Shown piece after piece: positions 8,609-17,031 of a stretch of 64,000 bases of DNA. The position numbers and the translations under genes are program-made. Source of the DNA: AC-51 sp963749895 (GTDB lineage Bacteria; Actinomycetota; UBA4738; HRBIN12). Position 1 is the first letter of the stretch. Each line of letters begins with the position of its first letter. A model generated the notes under the pieces. The model saw only the letters and a program-made list of their open reading frames with translations, did not search any database and had not been told where the DNA came from. The stretch covers positions 124,001 through 188,000 of the forward strand of contig CAVVOG010000001.1 of the NCBI GenBank assembly GCA_963749895.1, in the 5' to 3' direction.

Positions 8609-9396
8609 CGGCCACGGCGATCCGGTTCGACGGCGCGGGGTCGTCGGTCGCGGTCGCCACGGCCTTCGGGCCACGCGTCGTCGGCCTGTTCGTCGGCGAT
8701 CGCAACCTGTTCGTCGAGCTTCCCGACGACGTCGCCCTCGCGGGGCCCGGCGGCCGACCGTACCGTCTGCGCGGCGGGCACCGGCTGTGGATCGCACCCG
8801 AGACCCCGGAGATCACGTACCAGCCCGATGACGAGCCCTGCAGCATCTCCCGGCTGGGCGACGGGATCCACGTGGAGGGACCGCCCGACGGCGCCGGGTT
8901 CTCCAAGGCGATCACGATCACCGGGACCCCGCAGGGGTGGACGGTGGAGCACACGCTGACGAACCACGGCCGAACCGCGGCGAAGATCGCGCCGTGGGCG
9001 ATCAGCCAGCTCCGCCCCGGCGGACGGATCACCCTCGCGCTCGAGACGCCCGGCGAAGGACTGCAGGCGAACCGGGGGGTGGTGTGGTGGCCGTACACGG
9101 ACCCCGCGGATCCTCGGCTCACCGTGACGACCGACGCGGTCGTCATCGATGCAGCAGGTGACCCACCGTTGAAGGTGGGGGTGGCGGGGACGGCCGGTCA
9201 CGCCCGCTACGAGCTCGACGGCGCCGGGTTCGACGTGGAGATCTCGGTCGACCCGCTCGCGTCGTACGCAGATCTCGGCGCGGCCGTCCAGGCCTACGTG
9301 TGCGAGCGCTTCTGTGAGGTCGAGACGCTGGGGCCGCTCACGATCGTGCAGCCCGGCGCGTCGATCACGCACCGGGAGGACTGGACCGTCTCATGA
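8605..9396 (+). CDS. Aldose 1-epimerase-like protein (uncertain)
   Basis: 263 residues, GTG start overlapping the xylA stop (GTGA). The sequence has the alternating beta-strand character of galactose-mutarotase folds: VVGLFVGDRNLFVELPDD, GGHRLWIAPETPE, WTVEHTLTNHG, APWAISQLRPGG. An obvious catalytic His/Glu pair cannot be assigned by eye. Position after xylA makes a role in handling sugar anomers plausible, but function is inferred from fold resemblance and context only. Its stop overlaps the next start as ATGA. Confidence 0.6.
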   Translation: MTATAIRFDGAGSSVAVATAFGPRVVGLFVGDRNLFVELPDDVALAGPGGRPYRLRGGHRLWIAPETPEITYQPDDEPCSISRLGDGIHVEGPPDGAGFSKAITITGTPQGWTVEHTLTNHGRTAAKIAPWAISQLRPGGRITLALETPGEGLQANRGVVWWPYTDPADPRLTVTTDAVVIDAAGDPPLKVGVAGTAGHARYELDGAGFDVEISVDPLASYADLGAAVQAYVCERFCEVETLGPLTIVQPGASITHREDWTVS

Positions 9397-11123
9397 CCAG
9401 CGGTGACCGCCGCGCTCGCCCCGACGTTCGACCGGGGCCGACGATCCGACGAGCCGCCGTCTTCGCGTGCATCCTCGCGCTGGTCTCGACGGCGTGCACC
9501 GGCGGCGGGACGGACTCGCCCGTCGGGACAAGGCGAACGCCGGGAGCGCCGCTGGCCTTCCGCGACGTCGCGGCCGACCTGGGACTGGACTTCCGGCACG
9601 GGGCGTACCGGTGGGACACGGGGCCGGACGTCGGGGCGATGCTCGGCGGCGGATTGTGCTGGCTCGACGTCGAGGGTGACGGCTGGATGGACCTGTTCGT
9701 CGTCAACTCGTATTCGCGAGGCGACGCCACCCGATGGGAGGATGAAGGAGGACTGCCGACCGCCCGTCTGTTCCACAACGACGGCGGCACCTTCACGGAC
9801 GTCACCGACGGCTCCGGAGCCGGCGTGGCGATCCGTGGGAACGGCTGCGTGGCCGCGGACCTCGACGACGACGGGCGCACGGATCTGTACGTGACCGGGA
9901 GCGACCGCGCGGTCCTGCTGTGGAACGAGGGTGGGGGCCGGTTCGTCGACGGGACCGAGGCGGCCGGGGTCGAGGCGTTCGGCTGGCACGCGGGCGCAGC
10001 CGTCGGCGACGTGAACAGGGACGGTCGCCAGGACCTGTTCGTCGCCGGGTACACGGACCTCAACGCCCCCGACCCCGAGGCCACGCTGGGGTTCCCGAAC
10101 ACCTACGGAGGGGTCCGAGACCTGCTCTACCTGAACGACGGACCCGGTGGCGGGGGCCGTCCGAGCTTCCGCGAGGTCGGGCGCGACGCCGGCCTCGAGG
10201 CGGTCGCCTACGAGTACGGCCTCGGCGCCACCTTCTCGGACCTGGACGCCGACGGCGACCTCGATCTGTACGTGGCGAACGACACGGAGCCGAACCGCCT
10301 CTACGACAACGTGGCCTGGCCCGGAGGAGCGGCGGCGGACCCGGTCGGGCTCGGGTTCCGCTTCGAGGAGCTGGCGGGCAGGGCCGGGGTCGCCGATCCG
10401 GGCGCCGGGATGGGCGTGGCGGTCGGCGACGACACGGCCGACGGGTACGCCGACCTGTTCGTGGCGAACGCCCGCGATCAGGGCCACGCGGTCTACCGGG
10501 GGCAGCCCTCCGACCTCGTGTCGCCGTCGTTCGAGGACGTCCGCGAGGACCTCGGAGTGGAGCTCTCGGGTTCGACCGGCTGGGGGGTCTCCTGGTCGGA
10601 CTTCGACCTCGACACGGATCTCGACCTCCTGCTGGTCAACGGGCAGATCCCGGTCCGTGACCTCTCCGCCGACGCCGAGCCGGTCTGGCTGTTCGTGAAC
10701 CGTACGGCCGAGGGACAGGCGGGCTACGAGGAAGCGAACGGGCTGGTCGGCGCCCCGGCCGTGGTGGGACGTGGCGCGGCGACGGCCGACTTCGACAACG
10801 ACGGTGACCTGGACGTCGCGGTGAACTCGATCGGGGGCCCGCTGCTGCTGTTGGAGAACACCGGCGGGACGGGCACCTGGCTCGGCGTCGACGTGCGACG
10901 ACCGGTGCCGGGGACCCGGGTGCACGCGACCCTGCCCGACGGAAAGACGCTCACACGCGAGATCGACGCCGGCGGGAGCTACCTCTCGACGAACGACCCG
11001 CGGGCATGGTTCGGGCTCGGTGACGCGACGGCGGTGGCGGAGCTGACCGTCACCTGGCCCGACGGACGGACGACGACGCTCCGCGACGTCTCGGCCGGGC
11101 AGATCGTGACCGTGACGCCATGA
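9393..11123 (+). CDS. FG-GAP/VCBS repeat lipoprotein with C-terminal UnbV/ASPIC domain (CRTAC1 family)
   Basis: 576 residues. N-terminal basic stretch, hydrophobic AAVFACILALVST and AC lipobox give a predicted surface lipoprotein. The body is a beta-propeller of FG-GAP repeats with Ca-binding loops such as DVEGDGWMDLFV, DLDDDGRTDLYV, DVNRDGRQDLFV, DLDADGDLDLYV and DFDNDGDLDVAV. The C-terminal 70 residues (WLGVDVRRPVPGTRVH, WPDGRTTTLRDV) match the ASPIC/UnbV domain. It overlaps the genes on both sides by 4 bases, so it is read with the xylose genes and the haloperoxidase-like gene. Molecular function is not known for this family. Confidence 0.88.
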   Translation: MTSGDRRARPDVRPGPTIRRAAVFACILALVSTACTGGGTDSPVGTRRTPGAPLAFRDVAADLGLDFRHGAYRWDTGPDVGAMLGGGLCWLDVEGDGWMDLFVVNSYSRGDATRWEDEGGLPTARLFHNDGGTFTDVTDGSGAGVAIRGNGCVAADLDDDGRTDLYVTGSDRAVLLWNEGGGRFVDGTEAAGVEAFGWHAGAAVGDVNRDGRQDLFVAGYTDLNAPDPEATLGFPNTYGGVRDLLYLNDGPGGGGRPSFREVGRDAGLEAVAYEYGLGATFSDLDADGDLDLYVANDTEPNRLYDNVAWPGGAAADPVGLGFRFEELAGRAGVADPGAGMGVAVGDDTADGYADLFVANARDQGHAVYRGQPSDLVSPSFEDVREDLGVELSGSTGWGVSWSDFDLDTDLDLLLVNGQIPVRDLSADAEPVWLFVNRTAEGQAGYEEANGLVGAPAVVGRGAATADFDNDGDLDVAVNSIGGPLLLLENTGGTGTWLGVDVRRPVPGTRVHATLPDGKTLTREIDAGGSYLSTNDPRAWFGLGDATAVAELTVTWPDGRTTTLRDVSAGQIVTVTP

Positions 11124-12970
11124 GGTTCCGTCCCCTGATCGCCGTCGTCGTGTCCCTCGGGCTCCTCGGCGGGGCCGTCGTGTGGGCCGACCGGGCGCAG
11201 GCGGGCTACCTCGTCGAGGACTGCGAGCCGCGGAGCCCGGACGGCTGGTCCGCCGCTCGCGTGTGGGACGAGGTGCTGCTCGACGCGATCCGTCGCGACA
11301 CGCCCGCGCCGACGGTCCACGCCCGCAACCTGTTCCACACGTCGGCCGCGATGTGGGATGCCTGGGCCGCGTACGACCCGCGTGCACGCGGCACCTTCGT
11401 CGACGAACAGCACACGGCCGACGACGTGGAAGCGGCGCGTGAGGCCGCGATCAGCTACGCCGCCTACCGCGTCTTGCTGTGGCGCTACGCGCACGCCTCC
11501 GGGCTCCAAGAGACGTTCGATCAGCTCAGCGGCACGATGACCTCCCTCTGCTACCGGATCGACTACACGGACGTGGGATCCGACACGCCCGCGGCGTTGG
11601 GGAACCGGATCGCCGAGGCCGTGATCGCGGCCGGGCGCGAGGACGGGGCGCTGGAGGACGACCGGTACGTCGACACCGGATACGAACCGGTCAACCCGCC
11701 GATGGTCGTCGAGGACGAGGGCACGGCGATGCGCGATCCCAACCGCTGGCAACCGCTCGCGCTCAGCGAGGTGATCGCGCAGAACGGGCTCCCGATGCCG
11801 GGCAACGTGCAACGGTCGATCGGGCCGCACTGGGGCCACGTGGACGCGTTCGCGCTCTCCCCGTCGCCCCAGGGGACGCCGATCGACCCGGGTCCGCCGC
11901 CCCGACTCGACGACCCGAGGACCCACGACGGGTTCCAGGCCGCCGCGATCGAGGTGATCCGGGCGAGCGCCTCGCTCGACCCGACCGACGGCGTGACGGT
12001 CGACATCTCGCCGGGTGGACTCGGGGACAACACGCTCGGCACGAACGATGGCGACGGTCGACGACGCAACCCGATCACCGGGCAGCCGTACGAGCCGAAC
12101 GTCGTGCCGGCCGGCGACTTCGGCCGCGTGCTCGCCGAGTTCTGGGCCGACGGACCCGACTCGGAGACCCCTCCGGGGCACTGGAACTCGATCGCGAACG
12201 AGGTCTCCGACCGACTCGGGGAGCTGCGGGTCGCGGGCAGGGGTCCCGCCCTCGACCGGCTCGAGTGGGACGTGAAGCTCTACCTCGCTCTGAACGGCGC
12301 GGTCCACGACGCCGCGATCGCCGCCTGGGGGACCAAGGGGTTCTACGACAGCGCCCGGCCGATCTCGATGATCCGCTACATGGGGGCCCTCGGGCAGTCC
12401 AGCGACCGATCGCTGCCCTCCTACGACCCGGACGGCCTGCCGCTCACACCGGGACTGGTCGAACCGATCACACCCACGTCGAGCTCGCGGGGTCGGCGGC
12501 ACGCGCACCTCGCCGACCATGTGGGTGAGATCGCCGTCCGCAGCTGGCTCGGGAACCCCGACGATCCGACCGAGTCGAGCGGGGTCGGATGGCTCTTGGC
12601 CACCGAGTGGGTCCCCTATCAGCGTGACACGTTCGTGAGCCCGTCCTTCGCCGGCTACGTCTCGGGGCACAGCACGTTCAGCCGCGCCGCCGCCGAGGTC
12701 CTGACGGCGATCACCGGCAGCTCGTACTTCCCCGGCGGGATGTCGGGGTGGACCGAACCCACCGGTTCGCTGGAGTTCGAAGCGGGCCCCACCAGCGACG
12801 TGACCCTGCAGTGGGCGACCTACTTCGATGCGGCCGACCAGGCCGGCCTCTCACGCATCTTCGGGGGTATCCACATCCCCGAGGACGACTTCGCCGGCCG
12901 CCGGATGGGCGCGATCTGCGGGAAGGACGCCTGGGCGCTCGCCCAGACCTACTTCGCCGGCTCCGCCTGA
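11120..12970 (+). CDS. Vanadium-dependent haloperoxidase-like / PAP2-fold exported protein
   Basis: 616 residues with an N-terminal signal peptide (MRFRPLIAVVVSLGLLGGAVVWA...QA). The C-terminal half carries the phosphate/vanadate pocket seen in vanadium haloperoxidases and PAP2 phosphatases: RPISMIRYMG, YVSGHSTFSRAAAEVL (the SGH core) and GGIHIPEDDFAGRRMG. The N-terminal half (ARNLFHTSAAMWDAWAAYDP) is characteristic of large haloperoxidase-related proteins that often neighbour UnbV/CRTAC1 genes, as here. Whether it oxidises halide or removes phosphate is unknown. It converges on and overlaps the Gfo/Idh gene by 22 bases. Confidence 0.8.
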   Translation: MRFRPLIAVVVSLGLLGGAVVWADRAQAGYLVEDCEPRSPDGWSAARVWDEVLLDAIRRDTPAPTVHARNLFHTSAAMWDAWAAYDPRARGTFVDEQHTADDVEAAREAAISYAAYRVLLWRYAHASGLQETFDQLSGTMTSLCYRIDYTDVGSDTPAALGNRIAEAVIAAGREDGALEDDRYVDTGYEPVNPPMVVEDEGTAMRDPNRWQPLALSEVIAQNGLPMPGNVQRSIGPHWGHVDAFALSPSPQGTPIDPGPPPRLDDPRTHDGFQAAAIEVIRASASLDPTDGVTVDISPGGLGDNTLGTNDGDGRRRNPITGQPYEPNVVPAGDFGRVLAEFWADGPDSETPPGHWNSIANEVSDRLGELRVAGRGPALDRLEWDVKLYLALNGAVHDAAIAAWGTKGFYDSARPISMIRYMGALGQSSDRSLPSYDPDGLPLTPGLVEPITPTSSSRGRRHAHLADHVGEIAVRSWLGNPDDPTESSGVGWLLATEWVPYQRDTFVSPSFAGYVSGHSTFSRAAAEVLTAITGSSYFPGGMSGWTEPTGSLEFEAGPTSDVTLQWATYFDAADQAGLSRIFGGIHIPEDDFAGRRMGAICGKDAWALAQTYFAGSA

Positions 12971-13962
12971 CCTGGCTCCGCCGCGGCGAAGATCCGCTCG
13001 ATCGTCCGGAGGTTCCCGATCGCGTCTTCGATCGGCGTCGGCAGCGGGGCTCCGTCGAGGATCGAGGCGGCGAACGCCTCGGCCTGCACCGTGTACTGGT
13101 CTCGCGCGGGGAACGTCAGCATCTCGGTCGCGGGGGCGACCGGCGGCTCGCCACCCGACGTGACGAACACCTCGGTCGGACGGTCGGGCGGGATGTTGAA
13201 GGCGATCCCGACCGAGAGCCGGCCCTCGCTGCCGTAGACGTCGACCCGCTGATCGGTCTCCGTGCGCGTCGAGCACGTGAACGACGCGAGGCCGCCGCCC
13301 GGGAAGTCGAGGACGGCGCTCGTCAGCACGTCGGTGCCACCGACCGGGTCGCGGCGGATCGAGGCCCGGACCCCCGAGGGCTCCTCGGCGAACAGCATCC
13401 GGGACACGTTCACGCAATAGCAGCCGACGTCGTACAGCGCACCGCCGCCCGCCTCGAGGATGTTCCGGATGTTCGTCGGATTGTCGTTGAAGTAGCCGAA
13501 CCAGCTCTGCACCGCGCGGAGCTCCCCGATCCTGCCCGAGGCGATCAGCTCACGCACCGCGACCCACGAGGGGTGGAGCCGATACATGAAGGCCTCCATC
13601 AGCCGCACGCCCGCGTCCTCGGCCGCCGCGATCATCGCGTCGGCCTGGGCCACGCTGAGCGCGAGTGGCTTCTCGCACAGGACGTGCTTGCCCGCCCGAG
13701 CCGCTGCGATCGACCACTCGGCGTGCAGGTGGTTCGGCAACGGGACGTAGACCGCGTCGATCTCGGGATCGGCCAGCAGATCCTCGTAGGACCCGTGCGT
13801 CCGGGGGATGCTGAGCCGGGCGGCCGCCGCCTCTGCACGAGCGGCGTCGCGCGACGCGAGCGCCACGACCTCGCACCGCTCCGCACGCTGGATCGCGGGG
13901 ATCACCTTCTCGGTCCCGATCTTCGCCGGAGACAGGATCCCCCACCGCACGACGTCATCCAT
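12949..13962 (-). CDS. Gfo/Idh/MocA family NAD(P)-dependent oxidoreductase
   Basis: 337 residues. The N-terminal Rossmann fold starts RWGILSPAKIGTEKVIPAI, followed by PLPNHLHAEWS and the catalytic EKPLAL motif (Lys of EKP). The C-terminal half is the GFO_IDH_MocA substrate domain. Its start overlaps by 8 bases the end of a second family member upstream, so the pair is cotranscribed. Substrate unknown; these enzymes usually oxidise or reduce sugars, inositols or their derivatives, which suits the nearby xylose genes but is not proof. Confidence 0.9.
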   Translation of the reverse strand: MDDVVRWGILSPAKIGTEKVIPAIQRAERCEVVALASRDAARAEAAAARLSIPRTHGSYEDLLADPEIDAVYVPLPNHLHAEWSIAAARAGKHVLCEKPLALSVAQADAMIAAAEDAGVRLMEAFMYRLHPSWVAVRELIASGRIGELRAVQSWFGYFNDNPTNIRNILEAGGGALYDVGCYCVNVSRMLFAEEPSGVRASIRRDPVGGTDVLTSAVLDFPGGGLASFTCSTRTETDQRVDVYGSEGRLSVGIAFNIPPDRPTEVFVTSGGEPPVAPATEMLTFPARDQYTVQAEAFAASILDGAPLPTPIEDAIGNLRTIERIFAAAEPGQAEPAK

Positions 13963-15022
13963 CGGTCCACCTCATCTCCACCACGTCTCGATCGGCCGCG
14001 CTGCGCAGCCCCGCCTCGACCACGCGGAGCCCGTCGATCGAGTCGGTGGGGTCGACCGGCGGAGGACCGCCGGTCCGCAGCGCCTCGGCCACGCCCGCGT
14101 AGTAGGCGGGATAGTCGCCGCGCCGGCTCTCGACCACGCGCTCGCCCTCGGTGGCCAGCACGCCCCACCGCTCGCGCGGCTCGACGCCCCAGTCCGGCGC
14201 GGCTGGATCGCCCCCGGCGGCCAGCGCGTCCTCCTGTCCATCCAGCCCGAACGACTCGAACGCACCCGCGGAGCCGAGCAGCCGGAACCTCGGACCGTGG
14301 AGCCGGGCGACGGCGCTCATCCACAGGTGGCTCCGGACGCCGCCGGGGTGCGCGAGGGCCACGAACGCGTCGTCGTCCACCTCGGCGCCGGGACGCCGCC
14401 GCTCGAGCTCCGCGTACACGTGGGTCGGCCGCCCGAACAGCTGGATCGCCTGGTCGATCAGGTGACTCCCCAGGTCGAACAACAACCCGCCGGCCTCGTC
14501 GGGTTCGGGGCGCTCGCGCCATGCGTCCGCGTCGCGAGCCGGTCGCCACCGCTCGAACCGCGACTCGAACCGGGTCGGCGCGCCGACCGCCCCGTCCTGC
14601 AAGAGCGCCCGGAGTGTCAGGAAGTCCGAGTCCCACCGCCGGTTCTGGAACACCGACAGCATCACCCCGTGCTCGGCGGCGGCGACGCGCAGTCGTTCGG
14701 CCTCGGCGACACCGGCCGCCAGGGGCTTGTCCATCACGACCGGGAGACCCGCTGCGAACGCCGCGAGTCCGAGCGGTACGTGAGCGCTGTTCACCGTCGA
14801 GATCACCACCAGGTCGAGCTCGTCCGCGAGCGCCCACAGATCGTCGGGCGACGGCAGGATCCGGACGTCGGGATACCGCGACGCAGCGGCGGCGCCCCGT
14901 TCGGGGTTCGAGGTCACGACGGCGACCAGCGCCATCTGGGGCGTCGCGTGGATCAGCGGGGCATGGAACACCGACCCCCCGAGCCCGTACCCGATCAGTC
15001 CTACGCGGATCGTCTCGCTCAC
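13955..15022 (-). CDS. Gfo/Idh/MocA family oxidoreductase
   Basis: 355 residues. N-terminal dinucleotide fold VGLIGYGLGGSVFHAPLI, then STVNSAHVPLGLAAF and MDKPLAAGVAEAERL, where DKP replaces the usual EKP but keeps the catalytic Lys. GAAGGAGCCACG precedes the ATG, a clear ribosome binding site, and TATCAT further upstream is a -10 candidate. First gene of a two-gene operon with the related enzyme at 12949-13962. Substrate not determinable. Confidence 0.9.
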   Translation of the reverse strand: MSETIRVGLIGYGLGGSVFHAPLIHATPQMALVAVVTSNPERGAAAASRYPDVRILPSPDDLWALADELDLVVISTVNSAHVPLGLAAFAAGLPVVMDKPLAAGVAEAERLRVAAAEHGVMLSVFQNRRWDSDFLTLRALLQDGAVGAPTRFESRFERWRPARDADAWRERPEPDEAGGLLFDLGSHLIDQAIQLFGRPTHVYAELERRRPGAEVDDDAFVALAHPGGVRSHLWMSAVARLHGPRFRLLGSAGAFESFGLDGQEDALAAGGDPAAPDWGVEPRERWGVLATEGERVVESRRGDYPAYYAGVAEALRTGGPPPVDPTDSIDGLRVVEAGLRSAADRDVVEMRWTDG

Positions 15023-15061
15023 CGTGGCTCCTTCGTCGTCGGACGCCGATGATAGGCGGCG

Positions 15062-16240
15062 TCAGCCGACGAGCGCCTGGACGCCCCGCTTCACCAGCTG
15101 GTCGGCCACGATGTTGCGCTGCACCTCCGAGGTGCCCTCCCAGATCCGGTCGACGCGGACCTCGCGGAAGAAGCGCTCGGCGACGTTCTCACGCATGTAG
15201 CCCCGGCCACCGAAGATCTGGACCGCACGGTCGGCGACCCGGTTCGCCATCTCCGAGGCGTAGAGCTTCGCCATCGAGCACTGCCCGTGCTGCAGCTTCA
15301 CGTCCACGCCGGCGTCGATGTTCTCGGCCAGGCGGTAGGTCATCAGCCGGGCGGCCCACAGCTCGGTGAGCGAGTCTGCGAGCATGTGCGAGATCGCCTG
15401 GTTCTCGATGATCGGCGCGCCGAACTGGACCCGCTCGGTCGCGAAGCGCGTCGCCTCCTCGATCAGACGTTCGGCCGCGCCGCAGCACCGCGCGGCGATC
15501 ATCAGCCGCTCGTAGCGGAACCACTCGTAGGTGAACGCCATGCCGTCACCCTCGTCACCGACGAGGTGATCGGCCGGCACCCGCACGTCGGCGAACTCGA
15601 CGACGGCGTGGGAATCCGCGTACGTGTGCGAGTACCTCGGCTCGCGCACGCACGTGACACCCGGTGTGTCCTTGTCGACGAAGAACATCGCGTGGGCGCC
15701 TTCGTTGGGGCCGCCGACGATCTTCGCTTGGAAGAACAGGTAGTCGGCGGTGTTGTACGACGTCACGTGGACCTTCAGCCCGTTGAGGACGAAGTCCTCG
15801 CCGTCTCGACGGGCCGTCGCCTCGATCGCGTCGACGTCGGAGCCGGCGCCCCACTCGGTGATCGCGTAGCACTCGTGGCGCTCGCCCCTCACGGTGGGGA
15901 CGATCCAGCGCTCGAGCTGCATCGGGCTCACCACGTCGGGCGCCCACGCCGGCGGCGTGTGCAGGCACCAGCCCAGGGCGTTCGTGACACGTCCGATCTG
16001 CTCGGAGACCAGGACCTGCTGGAGCATCGTGAAGCCGCCCCCGCCGAGGTCCTCCGGCATGTTCATCGCGAACAGCCCCATCTCCCGGACGAGCCGGTCG
16101 TGGCGTGCACGGATGTCCTCGGGGATCAGGCCCTCGTGCTCTTCGGCGTGCTCCTCCCAGGGGATCAGCTCCTCGTCGACGAAGCGACGGGTGCGCTCCT
16201 GGATCTCACGGTCTTCGGGCGACATCGGGTACGTGGTCAT
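15062..16240 (-). CDS. Acyl-CoA dehydrogenase
   Basis: 392 residues, normal length for the family. Oxidises an acyl-CoA to the 2-enoyl-CoA with FAD. Visible: N-terminal helical domain (PEDLGGGGFTMLQQVLVSEQIG), FAD/substrate strand YAITEWGAGSDVDAIEATA, and the C-terminal helical domain QIFGGRGYMRENVAERFFREVRVDR... ending in the family's IWEGTSEVQRNIVA motif. The start at 16240 is chosen over the ATG at 16252 because TATGCT lies 7 bases before it, a leaderless -10 arrangement. Neighbouring genes give no clear substrate. Confidence 0.93.
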   Translation of the reverse strand: MTTYPMSPEDREIQERTRRFVDEELIPWEEHAEEHEGLIPEDIRARHDRLVREMGLFAMNMPEDLGGGGFTMLQQVLVSEQIGRVTNALGWCLHTPPAWAPDVVSPMQLERWIVPTVRGERHECYAITEWGAGSDVDAIEATARRDGEDFVLNGLKVHVTSYNTADYLFFQAKIVGGPNEGAHAMFFVDKDTPGVTCVREPRYSHTYADSHAVVEFADVRVPADHLVGDEGDGMAFTYEWFRYERLMIAARCCGAAERLIEEATRFATERVQFGAPIIENQAISHMLADSLTELWAARLMTYRLAENIDAGVDVKLQHGQCSMAKLYASEMANRVADRAVQIFGGRGYMRENVAERFFREVRVDRIWEGTSEVQRNIVADQLVKRGVQALVG

Positions 16241-16247
16241 GCGGCGG

Positions 16248-16253
16248 AGCATA
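16248..16253 (-). promoter_or_regulatory. Predicted -10 of acyl-CoA dehydrogenase gene
   Basis: TATGCT on the minus strand, 7 bases before the ATG at 16240 and without a Shine-Dalgarno. Fits the leaderless pattern repeated elsewhere in the window. It also shows why ATG 16252, which would lie inside the -10, is unlikely to be the start. Confidence 0.45.
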
Positions 16254-16281
16254 GGACCGCCCGGTCGCCCGGCGTGAGCAG

Positions 16282-16668
16282 CTACCAGACGTGATCGACC
16301 GGGTACTCCTGCAGCGCCCGATCTCGGGTCACGAGCGTGCACCGCTCCTCGATCGCCTGCGCGACGATCATCCGATCGAACGGGTCGCCGTGGAGGGTCG
16401 GGAGCGACATGAGCCGAACGACGTGGGGAAGATCCAGAGGGAGCAGCTCGTACCGGTGGATCTCGATCGCGTCCCGGATCACCACATCGAACGGGCGGGT
16501 GAAGCGGAGCCGGCCCGTGGATACCTTCATGCCCAGCTCCCAGATGGACGCGATGCTCACGAACTGACGGTTGCGGCCGCTGCCGAGCAGACGGGCGACC
16601 CGCGGTGACAGCTTCCCGCGGTCCTCGACGCTCCACAAGAACGCGTGGGAGTCGACCAGGAGCCTCAC
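16282..16668 (-). CDS. PIN-domain ribonuclease toxin (VapC-like)
   Basis: 128 residues. The PIN fold carries the acidic metal-binding residues: Asp6 in LLVDSHAFLW, Glu in SIWELGMK, Asp in GDPFDRMIVAQA and TRDRAL. The DSHAFLW opening is typical of the VapC branch paired with Phd/YefM antitoxins. The start is the GTG at 16668, overlapping the antitoxin stop (GTGA). Expected to cleave RNA when freed from its antitoxin. About 40 bases separate it from the acyl-CoA dehydrogenase start. Confidence 0.9.
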   Translation of the reverse strand: MRLLVDSHAFLWSVEDRGKLSPRVARLLGSGRNRQFVSIASIWELGMKVSTGRLRFTRPFDVVIRDAIEIHRYELLPLDLPHVVRLMSLPTLHGDPFDRMIVAQAIEERCTLVTRDRALQEYPVDHVW

Positions 16669-16928
16669 GGATCGGCTCCCTGGTTCAGCGGGTCGTCGGG
16701 GTTGCTCAGCCATTCGTCCCATGGCAGCGGATCGTCGAAGTCGTCCGAGATCCAGATCTGCCCCTTCAGGAACCCCAGCGGCCGCGACGGCGGTTCGGGT
16801 TCGATCGGAACCACCTTGGCGACCGGCGTCCCAGCACGCGCGATCACGACCTCCTCGCCGCGCTCCACCTCCTCGAGGATCTTCGAGAAGTGGGTCTTCG
16901 CCTCGTGGATGTTCATTTGACGTGTCAC
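16665..16928 (-). CDS. Phd/YefM-type antitoxin
   Basis: 87 residues from GTG 16928, or 83 from the internal ATG at 16916; no clear Shine-Dalgarno decides. The N-terminal DNA-binding part is NIHEAKTHFSKILEEVERGE followed by VVIARAGTPVAKVVPIEP, the standard Phd/YefM fold. The C-terminal acidic, Trp-rich tail (WISDDFDDPLPWDEWL) would wrap the toxin. It precedes and overlaps the PIN toxin gene by 4 bases and probably represses the shared promoter. Confidence 0.9.
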   Translation of the reverse strand: MTRQMNIHEAKTHFSKILEEVERGEEVVIARAGTPVAKVVPIEPEPPSRPLGFLKGQIWISDDFDDPLPWDEWLSNPDDPLNQGADP

Positions 16929-17018
16929 GTCCCCATGGTGGACTTAGTCCAGCCGGCAGGTCAAGCAGCTGGCCGCTCGGGGGGGTCCCAGGACCGTACC
17001 GTCGGCCTCCGACACGGC

Positions 17019-17024
17019 TACCGT
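17019..17024 (+). promoter_or_regulatory. Predicted -10 of homocysteine methyltransferase gene
   Basis: TACCGT sits 7 bases before the ATG at 17032, with no Shine-Dalgarno. The arrangement suggests a leaderless transcript and argues against the in-frame GTG at 17023, which falls inside the hexamer. Confidence 0.45.
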
Positions 17025-17031
17025 GGGCGGT

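Noticed and set aside
17023..17031. GTG at 17023 as start of the homocysteine methyltransferase
   Set aside because: It lies within the TACCGT hexamer that forms a leaderless -10 for ATG 17032, and it has no ribosome binding site.
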